From assembly GCA_009667805.1 (NCBI GenBank), contig CM019066.1, forward strand, positions 119,985,690 to 120,049,689: a stretch of 64,000 nucleotides of DNA, written 5' to 3'. Under the pieces are notes generated by a model that was not told where the DNA came from, did no database searches, and saw only the letters and a program-made list of their open reading frames with translations. The position numbers and the translations under genes were made by a program. This stretch comes from Leptobrachium leishanense. Taxonomy: Eukaryota; Chordata; Amphibia; Anura; Megophryidae. Of the stretch, positions 34,534 through 42,982 are shown in pieces; position 1 is the first letter of the stretch; each line of letters begins with the position of its first letter.

Positions 34534-36358
34534 CTAGTAATGTGTCACTGTATGATAAATCTTAAAGCAGTCAGGCACACAAAGACCTGGTTTGGAGGGA
34601 CAGTCGGGGCAGTGAAGGCGACTTTCCTTACGCCGCCCTTGCTGCGCACAAACCCGACACCTTTTACACGGGGTCACTCTTTTTTCAGTTGGTGGAATGT
34701 AGCCAGGAAAGTGGCGGTCACGCAACCTAATTACATCTTCCACCTCTCCAACAACTGGAGCATTCTCTTCTGGACAGAGAAGGCACTCGATAACAGATTC
34801 CTGAAATTTTAGGAATGTTATCTGTCGGGCATGAGTGGCCTGATACAAGATGAATGCGATAAGCATTGACATCTGTGTCAGATGGACTGCCAGCTGTTTG
34901 TACCATACATATGCCTTGTGAGAAGCGAGATATGGTACAAGCATCTGGTCAGACTTGTCCACTCCCCCCATGTATCGATTATAATCTTGAACACATAGGG
35001 GTTTCATGACAGGGGAATCTCTCCATCTGACGTGAACTGCAGATGTGCATTCATTATGTATTGTTGTAAGCAGATGCACATCCTTTTTGTCTATGTATTT
35101 CACAGCCAGCAGTTCACCGCAGCGCAAGGCAGATGTTTCTCCTCTCTTTTGCTTCCCAAACTGTTTTGTTGGAAAGCCTTTCCTATTCGAACGGATCGTG
35201 CCACAGGCTCCAGTACCATTGCTGTACAAAAATTTGTACAGCGGCACACCCGTGTAAAAGTTATCTGTATAAATACAGTAACCTTTACCGAATAGTGGAT
35301 AAGAGAGGTCCCACACTATTTTTTCAGTGGTGGAGAGAGGGGGGGCAGTCAGGAGGGGCCAGCTGCGAGTCCTTGCCAATGTATACACGAAAGCGATACA
35401 TGTATCCACTGGAGCTTTCGCACAGCTTATAAAGTTTTATCCCATAGCGAGCTCGCTTCGAAGGGATGTACTGCTTGAAAACAAGACGTCCCTTGTAAAG
35501 CAGCAAGGACTCGTCGACTGACAAGTTTTGGCCTGGAGTGTATAACTCTTCAAATCTTGCCATCAGATGGTCAAGAAGTGGCCGCAACTTGTACAGTCGG
35601 TCGTGATCTGGGTGGTCACGGGGCAAAGCATTTGCATTATCATTATAATGCAAATACCTCAGGAGCAATAAATATTTGTCCCTGCTCATAGTAGCAGGGA
35701 AGATAGGGGTGGTTTGGGTACTCTTTTTTGACCAGTATGAGGATATGCTTGGTTTTTGCACAATCCCCATCTGCAGAGTGAGGCCCCAGAACTTCTTCAT
35801 CTCTGGCAAACTGGTTGGGGTCCATTTACGCGCCCTCGCACTTGGCAACAATTCTGCCCCTAGACCTTGAAAATATTGTTCAGCATACAGATTGCTCTGC
35901 TGAACAATAAATTCCAAGAACCCATCATCTATATATAGTTGAAAAAAGTTGATGGGTTCAAAATTTGTGGTGTCCACTAGGATACCAGGATTGCCAGAAA
36001 ATTGTGGCAATTCTGGCTGGACCATATCTGGGGAGGTCTAGTCAGATCCTGGTTCAGGCATCGCCACAGCCTGTGTTGCAGATACCCCTGCAATAGGCCG
36101 TTGGGCCGGTGCAGGATCAGGTAGTGCAACTACAGACCGTGCGGTCCCTGCACTACCACAGGAGCACCCTGGTAACTCCGTGCGGCCACGCCATGGCTCA
36201 TCACGTAGTTCTTCGTCGCTGGAACCGTCACTATCTGACGATGCTCCAGGGACAAAGTCGCTGTCTGAATCCTCAAAAGATTCATCAGCGCAGGGATCAG
36301 AGTCTGACATCATAAGGACGTCAGCTGCTTCCTCAGCGCTTAGAAACCTTTTAGCCAT
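34534..36358 (-). pseudogene. piggyBac transposase, one stop and one frameshift
   Basis: piggyBac transposases cut at TTAA with an RNase H-like domain and three Asp residues. The minus strand opens at 36358 with MAKRFLSAEEAA and an acidic N-terminus. A TAG at 36038-36040 interrupts the same frame, which resumes as EPINFFQLYI through VDESLLLYKG (first catalytic Asp). A frameshift near 35335-35350 moves the reading to a frame holding YTDNFY (second Asp) and GGVDKSDQ (third). The C-terminal Cys/His-rich domain (CKRCRVC, HCPDCP, CVPDC) is complete and ends at 34534. Total length is close to 600 residues, normal for the frog-type family. The 5' end is duplicated by the Penelope insertion at 36430. 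I found no matching TIRs, so a link to the TTAA MITEs is unproven. Confidence 0.9.
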
Positions 36359-36429
36359 AATTTGCTTTCTGAAAATGTATTTTCAAAAGAAAATTACGCC
36401 GTTTGATAGTATCTATATATATATATATG
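36205..36429 (+). repeat. 225-bp direct duplication, left copy
   Basis: Identical by eye to 37563-37787 over 225 bases. It covers the first codons of the piggyBac gene and its upstream flank. The two copies abut the Penelope insertion on each side. Confidence 0.95.
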
Positions 36430-36504
36430 AAGCGATAGGAGCTGCACACGTGTGAACTGGTTAAAAACAAAAAATCTTTATTTAAGGCATCTTAAAATCA
36501 GACC

Positions 36505-36536
36505 GACGTTTCGGTTCTCTCTGGAACCATCTTCAG
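36505..36536 (-). ncRNA. hammerhead-like hairpin D
   Basis: Minus strand: CTGAAGA (36536-36530), one spacer base, stem GGTTC (36528-36524) with GAACC (36517-36513), then GAAA (36512-36509) and CGTC. Confidence 0.5.
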
Positions 36537-36800
36537 GGTAACTGGCAAAGGATGTAGACTGTCTTTTTATCCACTTCACTAGCCAACCCTTCCAAGTGCA
36601 CGCCCCAATTACTGTGTTACAGCAGGTGAAGGCAATGGAGCATGTAGCTATCTCGGTTAGACTTAGCCTCTAGGCTGAGTCCCAAGACAGTTCAGTCGGT
36701 GAGTTGCCATAGCAACCTAAAAACAATGAGAACTTTAAATGGAGGATTCATTGTACTCATAGCACTAAAGTTCCGATGGACGCTCATCTAACTCTTTTAT

Positions 36801-37560
36801 TTAACGTTCAGAAAGAAAGCATGAAAATGAGATGTATTCATTTAATCCTTTTGGAGACACTGTGTCTAGTGTTCGTATCCAGTATGTCTCACGTTGCAGG
36901 AGTATTCGAGATCGATCACCACCACGCGGCAGCGGGGGGGCATGGTCTATGCCCACAAACCTCAGTGAAGGCAGGCGATGTTTCATCAATAAAAAGTGTT
37001 TTGCAACAGGTTTATCGGAGGTACCATCTCGAAATGCTACGTTGATAGAAGATCGGTGGCCGCGTATGCGGTCTCGAAGCGTTAAATCCGTCTTCCCCAC
37101 ATACGCCAGGCCACAAGGGCACGTGATTAAGTACACGACAAACTCCGTTTGACAGGTAATACGATGTTTAATGTGGAAAGTTTGTCGCGTATGTGGGTGC
37201 GAAAAAGTGGGAGATGGAGTCATGTGGTTGCATGTTACACAGCTGGTACACCGATAGCAGCCTTTTCGTAATTCTTGGGTACGTTGTTGATATGCTCCTA
37301 TAGGGTCTGTGTGTACAAGCCAATCCTTTAAGTTCCTTCCCCTTGAGAAACTAATTAACGGTGGTACAGTGAAGGCTTTAGGTAGCTTCTTATCGTGTGT
37401 AAAGTTTTTCCAATGCCTTTTAATGCGTTTAGATAATACAGCACTATGTATATTGTATTTCATTGGCAGAACAATCCGGGACTCCACTGGCTTCTTTGTT
37501 GTATTTTTGTTGTTAAATCGATCGTTCGCTTTCTGCAACGCATTATCCAAACATTCCGAG
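36801..37560 (-). CDS. Penelope-like linker and GIY-YIG endonuclease
   Basis: The frame is open for about 250 residues of true Penelope sequence; the first 27-30 residues of the longer frame (to 37643) come from the duplicated piggyBac flank read antisense. A basic region is followed by the Cys linker CYRCTSCVTC (Cys at 129, 132, 135 and 138 of the 280-residue frame). Next comes the nuclease: VVYLIT at 169-174, YVG at 181-183, RDRIRGHR around 190-197, and the metal-binding Glu in RETYWI at 252. It ends at a normal C-terminus. No stops or shifts are seen. It is a different lineage from copies 1 and 2, with YVG in place of YIG. Without the RT it cannot mobilise itself. Confidence 0.85.
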
Positions 37561-37562
37561 GT

Positions 37563-37787
37563 GTAGTTCTTCGTCGCTGGAACCGTCACTATCTGACGAT
37601 GCTCCAGGGACAAAGTCGCTGTCTGAATCCTCAAAAGATTCATCAGCGCAGGGATCAGAGTCTGACATCATAAGGACGTCAGCTGCTTCCTCAGCGCTTA
37701 GAAACCTTTTAGCCATAATTTGCTTTCTGAAAATGTATTTTCAAAAGAAAATTACGCCGTTTGATAGTATCTATATATATATATATG
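37563..37787 (+). repeat. 225-bp direct duplication, right copy
   Basis: Partner of 36205-36429. To its right the original upstream flank of the piggyBac gene continues as a TA/TG microsatellite. Confidence 0.95.
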
Positions 37788-37969
37788 TACGTATATATAT
37801 ATATGCACGTGTGTGTGTGCGTATATAATATATATTCTATATATATATAAGTGTGCGCGTGTGTGCGTGTACGCGTGTGTGCGTGCGTATATATGTATAT
37901 ATATGCGTGTGTGCGTATATATGTATATATATGTTTGTGTGTATATATATATATATATATGTGTGTATT
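37770..37969. repeat. TA/TG microsatellite
   Basis: Alternating purine-pyrimidine tract of (TA)n, (TG)n and mixed ACGTGT steps over about 200 bases. Such tracts can adopt left-handed DNA. Frames across it are low-complexity readings. Confidence 0.95.
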
Positions 37970-37981
37970 AGCAATTTATCA

Positions 37982-38578
37982 AACAAAGAGGGTTTATACT
38001 GTGGAAACACCCAAAAACAATGAGCAGCAAAAAACACCACCCTGATATCCACCAAATTCAGAAAGCATATAACATGAAAAACAAAAATTGGTGGTGTTGC
38101 GCTAAAAGAAAGTTAAAAAACTTATGTATGGTCTATGTTGGAGGCATGCTATTCTGCACAGCAAGGAGAGAAAGAAAGTTCTATTTCTCAATAGTTCGTT
38201 CAGTGGATATCCAGTCCCTGTTGTAGAAAGGATTTTCAGTAAAATCTTCCAAACCTTTGGAACGAACGACCACTTCTTTGTGAATCTTCATTAAAAAGTA
38301 TATATCTCGGAAAAAGGAAAAACTCGATAGTGTTATACCGTTTATTATTTAATATAAAAATCTACTGACATAATATACGTACAGAAAAATAGGTAGTGGG
38401 TTAGGATTTGATCTCACCCACTGCCAGATAAAACATCGCGTCCCGTCAAGCCTTATAAACAAACCACCCGGAGCTCCCGGGCTGCTTCCAAGGTGGTCAC
38501 TCGATACCAAAGGTGGGACCGCGATGATAAAGTGACGTAGTGCTGACGCGTTTCGCCCCGCCCACGGGACTTCATCAG
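37982..38578 (-). mobile_element. short Penelope-type tail element with 12-bp duplication
   Basis: AGCAATTTATCA at 37970-37981 is repeated at 38579-38590. On the minus strand the insert opens directly with CTGATGA and hairpin B, and carries AATAATAAACGG further on. It is 597 bp and non-coding. It looks like a solo 5' leader unit rather than a truncated coding copy. Confidence 0.6.
38545..38578 (-). ncRNA. hammerhead-like hairpin B
   Basis: Minus strand: CTGATGA (38578-38572), one spacer base, stem GTCCC (38570-38566) with GGGGC (38559-38555), then GAAA (38554-38551) and CGCGTC. Best match to hammerhead core boxes in the window. Confidence 0.55.
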
Positions 38579-38590
38579 AGCAATTTATCA

Positions 38591-39368
38591 CCTATTTTAT
38601 GGAGACAGCCTCTGCGACACTGTAACACCTCGCAATCCACATGCAGACTGAGGATACAAATGTAAAATTATCAAGATTTGAAAAATTCATCCCCCGTGAT
38701 TGGCTGGAGGGCCAATTGCTAAGTTACGGGGTCATTTTAGGGTTACATTTATATTCACAGTGGCCATGTTGGAGGTGGCAGTGACAATTGTGACAGCTAA
38801 GTGATCATTGTTACTACAGTGATCACATAGCTGTAACAATAAAATGTGAAATAAAATAATAAAAAGGGAATTGTAATTTTATTAAATGTGGGGTTTGGGG
38901 GCCTCTGGGCAGTTTGGATTTTTTTTACTGCCCTTAGAGACCCTGTGTGTGGTGTTTTTTTTTACTTTTTGTTTTTTTAATATACTTTATTTACGTTTTA
39001 GAATATAATGAGGCACACCGTTGGAAATCTCAAGCTCTGGGCTTTCCAGCGGTGCCTCATTTGTCTCTGCAGCCCTTACCGATGAGGAGTTAGAGTGGTC
39101 CTAAGGACCTCTCCCCCCTCATCCTAAGGGCTGTCTATGCGGCCGCTGAATGTAACATCATCACGCCAGGCGTGATGACATCACTGTGACTCCCATGATC
39201 CCACAGTGAGGGCCGACATCCCGGATGTTGGTCCCCCACTGTTTGCCGCCGGGGATCTCCGCCACACCGCCGCTTCGCTGCCGGGAAGACAAGACGCGCT
39301 GAGCGCGTCCTCCGCACAGCAGTGGGAACTTCCTGGACGCGCTCAGCGCGTCCATAACAGCGAAGTGG
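38591..39368 (+). mobile_element. TTAA element (i), right part
   Basis: From about 39000 it carries the family's GC-rich hairpin region (GACGCGCTGAGCGCGTCC, twice) and ends AGCGAAGTGG before TTAA at 39369-39372. The left end is not identified; 38591-38990 is AT-rich without clear family match. Confidence 0.65.
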
Positions 39369-39381
39369 TTAAAAGTCAAGC

Positions 39382-39408
39382 TTTCGAGAGTATTCCTCTC
39401 TTCTTCAG
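39382..39408 (-). ncRNA. hammerhead-like hairpin A'
   Basis: Same sequence as hairpin A at 7084: CTGAAGA, spacer, GAGAG/CTCTC stem, GAAA. Confidence 0.5.
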
Positions 39409-39532
39409 GTCTGGAGCTATACTGAGCAAAATCATAGAATTGAAAATTAAGGGGACATGGGTGGGGGTTTAGATGTCATAAATAGTGAGAGTAAAATACT
39501 ATGGTTCTCAAGAGAAATGAAACACATGAGAG

Positions 39533-40080
39533 CAGGCCCGGATTGGCCATTGGCTGCTAGCCTCCCTGGAGCTCCACAGTAATGTGCGGTGTTTATGAGG
39601 GTGTCACAGAGCTCCACAGTAATGTGCAATGTTTAGGGGGGGTGTCACAGAGCTCCAGAGTAAAAGGTGGTGTTTATGAGGGTGTCACAGAGCTCCACAG
39701 TAATGTGCGGTGTTTATGAGGGTGTCACAGAGCTCCAGGGTAATGTGCAGTGTTTATGAGGGTGTCACAGAGCTCCAGAGTAATGTGCGGTGTTTATGAG
39801 AGTGTCACAGAGTTCAACAGTTATGTGCGGTGTTTATGAGAGTGTCACAGAGTTCAAAGAGTAATGTGCGGTGTTTATGAGGGTGTTACTGAGCTCCACA
39901 GTAATGTGCAGTGTTTATGAGCTTGTTACAGAGCTCCACAGTAATGTGTGCAGTGTAGGAGTGTATCACAGAGCTCCACAGTAATAAAACTCACAGTAAC
40001 ATGCGCTGTGTAAGAAAAAAAAAAGGTGGGCTGCTCAGTCCAAAGTGCCCGGGCCTATATTTTGACCCAGTCCGTGCCTG
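39533..40080. mobile_element. hAT-type MITE carrying a 40-bp minisatellite
   Basis: CATGAGAG at 39525-39532 is repeated at 40081-40088. The ends CAGGCCCGGATTGG and CCAGTCCGTGCCTG are imperfect complements. Between them, 39570 to about 39995 is a tandem array of roughly ten 40-base units (AGCTCCACAGTAATGTG, then TGTTTATGAG, then TGTCACAG). Inserted in the 3' region of Penelope copy 2. Confidence 0.85.
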
Positions 40081-40213
40081 CATGAGAGATATTAGGCCCA
40101 TAAAACAACAATGACAAGATCATGACAACTTGAAAGAAAGAAAAAAACCAGGGAAGGCAGAAAAAGAAGAAAAAACCTAGAAAAAACAAAACACAAGTGA
40201 CAATTTTGTATGT

Positions 40214-40731
40214 TTAGGTGACGTTATGATAATGGGTTATAAAGCCAGAGTATACACTGAGGCCCTTCTTTATGATGTTAAAATATGTGATCATTTTTAT
40301 TTCAAATGTCTTACATTCATGAGAGTCTTTATAATTCCCTTTGAGAACTATAATCCTGAGGTTGTGGATGGAGTGGCCTGTCAGATTAAAGTGATATCCC
40401 ACCAGGTAAAATATTTATTTTCCTGATGGTTCTTGATGGAGTGTCTGTGCAGATTCATCCTGAGATTCAGTTCGAGGCTAGTTTCACCAATATAGCAGCC
40501 CTTTTTACAGAACGTGCACTGGATCATGTACACCACATTGGCAGATGTGCAGAGGTACGAGCTCTTGATGTTGCATGTAGCGTTATTGTGCTGTGCTGCT
40601 GTCACATATATGTGACATAAGGCCGGTCTTTCCCTTCCATCACTTAGAGTTATGGGTATAGACCATATATCCCTATTGTGTAGAGGTCGTGATCGGGCCA
40701 ACAAACTCCTCAAACGTGAATCCTTTTGCAT
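40214..40731 (-). pseudogene. Penelope-like GIY-YIG endonuclease, frameshifted
   Basis: The minus strand holds the same nuclease as 6385-6777: VVYMIQC, YIGET, and the basic stretch NLHRHS. A shift near 40390 moves the last third (with MITYFNIIKKG) into another frame ending at 40214. Upstream to about 40860 further linker sequence can be read (CIKCKNAKG). The reverse transcriptase is missing. Confidence 0.8.
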
Positions 40732-40877
40732 TTTTACACTTGATACACCCTCTCTTCGCGGCCTTAATGAAAAAATTTCTTATGCTCCTTTTTTGCCGAT
40801 TCGTTGAATATATGACCATTATGTATTGCTCTGCTTACAGAGGTATGATCCTTCTACTACCTTATGTTCAATATTAT

Positions 40878-40975
40878 TGTTATTGTCATCATTTATATAG
40901 CGCTAACAGTTTCCACAGCGCTTTACAATAACCAAAGGGAACAAGATACAGATAAAATTACATAGGATGGAAACA
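40878..40975 (-). mobile_element. L2-type LINE 3' end fragment
   Basis: ATCATTTATATAGCGCTAAC and CAGCGCTTTACAATA are the tail elements of the L2-type copies read on the minus strand. Short and diverged. Confidence 0.55.
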
Positions 40976-40978
40976 CTA

Positions 40979-41163
40979 GAGGGGTTATTCAGAGAGATCT
41001 GAAATGTCGCCGAAATGTAACCGGACATTGAAATTCAGCAAACGGGGACATTTCGGGGCCATTCGGCTATTCAGACAGCAGGCAGTTCACCAAATTTTGG
41101 CAAACTGCCTGCAAATACGGTGCCTTTTCGAGGGCAGTGAAATCCCCCATAGAGAAGCAATGG
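40979..41163 (-). mobile_element. partial Harbinger MITE, family A
   Basis: GGGTTATTCAGAGAGATC, then the family phrases TTCGGCTATTCAGA and ACGGTGCCTTTTCGAGGGCA, in the orientation of copy 2. It breaks off at GAGAAGCAATGG where a TTAA element begins. Confidence 0.7.
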
Positions 41164-42978
41164 TTAATCTACTTCCTTGAAGTCAGACCCCCCTTTCATA
41201 CTCCCTCCCGGCACACTGACATCATCGCGGTGGGTGCAATGATGTCAGTTTCAGGTGCCCTTGGAAAATGCCTGAAAGGGGGGTGTCATTTGGACCCCTC
41301 CTGATCGGGAGAAGATAGAGGAAAAAGAGAGGCATCGTTGGAAAATTTACAGTCTGACCTTTCCAGCGATGCCTCTCTTTAACCACCTATTTTCCAGTCT
41401 GCCATACGGCACCAATCAGCACCAGATGGTAGACTTCTCCCGGAGGTGGCTGACATCTTGGATGTCAGCCTAGCCTCCGGGGCCTCCCCCTGCTCACTGA
41501 CATCATCGCTGATGGGCACGTTGGCTTCAGTTGGGGAATTAACCCCTAGCAGAGATTTCTTAGGGAAATCCCTATGGTGCAGATAGGGTGGCCCTTTGGA
41601 CCCCCATATCTTCAGATTGGTGGCAGCTAGAGGGTCATGTCTTTTTGTTACAGCATGCTGGCTGGACATGATATACGATAATAATGCTATATTATGAATC
41701 TGCTGAGTCTGCTGAAAATAAAGATATATACTTTGTCTGGGTCCTACAATAAAACATGAATTCAAAGCGCGTTTAACCCCTTCACTGATGAGCCATTTTA
41801 CCTCTATGTGCTGAGCTCATTTTTACCGGTTTCTCTCATCATGTTTAAACGTGATTTGAAATCACGTTTTATTATACAACCCAGACAAACTATATATCCT
41901 TTTATTCGGCAGATTAGGCAGATTCATAATAAAGCATTATTATATGTATACGTCATGCCTTGCCTGACTATTATAACAAAAAATGCAATAACATTTGAAA
42001 TTTCAATCATCTACAGTGTGAAAAGTTATTTTTTTCAATTTTTTCATCCAAGCCTTCGCGGTTATAAACTCTATGGGGGTATGCTTGTTAATAAAATTAG
42101 AAATAGGAACTCGTTACTTTTCTTCTGGGAAATTAAATGATTTTTAACTAAACCCCCCCCCATAGAAAAAAATCGCTAGTGCAGCATCATTGTTCACATT
42201 ATAATTGAAATGGGAACAATATTGCTGCATTAATAACAAACACACACGAGATGTTTTTATTTATTTATTTTATTATTATTATTTTATTATTTTTGTCTTA
42301 CTTTGAACATGGTCATGTTTGGTATCAGTGTAAAGGCGATGCACTGGCCTTTCCATTGATACTAAACATGGCCCTCTAGCTGACATAGATCGGAAGATAG
42401 GGCAGCTAGGGGTTTCCTGGCTAACTGACATTATCACGCCATGCGCGATGACATCAGATGACGAGGGGGGACCCGGAGGTGGAGCTGCCATCTAAGATGG
42501 CGGCCTCCACTGGAACCAGGCCGCACCTCAGGGGTTAAAGACAGGCATTGCTTGAAATGGCAGACTCTGCCCTTTCAAGGGATGCCTATCTATACCTTCT
42601 AACCTCCTCCGGATCCGGAGGGAGAAGGATCCGAAAGGACCCCCCTTCTTTTCAGGCGATCTTCCAGGCTTTGCTGAGTGGCTGCCTGAAAATGACAACA
42701 TCGGGTGCGACGAGATGACGTCATTACACCAGGAGGGGTCTCCAAAGCAAGGGGTCTCAAAAGGAAATCAGAATGCCACGGGTCCCTGGAGGAGAGAGGT
42801 GAGTATAGAACCGAGCTCCCGGGTAGCAGAAGATCTGTGGGGAACGTCCTCCGCATACAGCGGGAGACTCCTAGGACGTTCCCCACACGTCTTTCGCAGT
42901 GAAGGGGTTAAACATGATGAGCATAAAACTGTCAAAATGAGCTCAACACACCAGTGAAATGGCTCAACAGTGAAGAGG
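41164..42978 (-). mobile_element. TTAA element (h), reversed, interrupted by (g)
   Basis: Reverse-orientation family member: its GC-rich half lies at about 41180-41640, and its AT-rich half runs to 41776 and resumes at 42912-42978. It ends at TTAA 42979-42982 with CTCTTCACTGTTGAGCC on the minus strand. Element g entered at the TTAA within its GTTTAAAC motif. Confidence 0.75.
41777..42907 (+). mobile_element. TTAA element (g), nested in (h)
   Basis: TTAA at 41773-41776 and 42908-42911 bracket ends CCCCTTCACTGATGAGCC and CGCAGTGAAGGGG. AT-rich left half, GC-rich right half with GACATCAGATG and GGAACGTCCTCCGC hairpins. Removing it with one TTAA rejoins element h without a gap. Confidence 0.9.
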
Positions 42979-42982
42979 TTAA

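Larger units (their letters stand above)
36430..37562 (-). mobile_element. Penelope-like retroelement (copy 3), 5'-truncated
   Basis: Minus-strand element with the linker-endonuclease part, then a 3' tail that contains hairpin D and AATAAAG and ends next to a TA microsatellite. The flanking 225-bp duplication is exact, so the insertion is recent. It begins in the polyprotein upstream of the linker and lacks reverse transcriptase. Confidence 0.85.
39373..40870 (-). mobile_element. Penelope-like retroelement (copy 2)
   Basis: Close relative of copy 1 on the opposite strand, 5'-truncated. Order on the minus strand: linker and nuclease (40860-40214), 3' region with an inserted hAT element (39533-40080), then hairpin A' at 39408-39382. 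The last tail bases are replaced by the TTAA element ending at 39372. Confidence 0.8.

Noticed and set aside
34354..34812. 152-residue plus-strand frame
   Set aside because: Antisense to and overlapping the 3' end of the piggyBac gene; no motif of its own.
37837..38055. minus-strand frame of Ile/Tyr/Thr/His repeats
   Set aside because: Translation of a TA/TG microsatellite.
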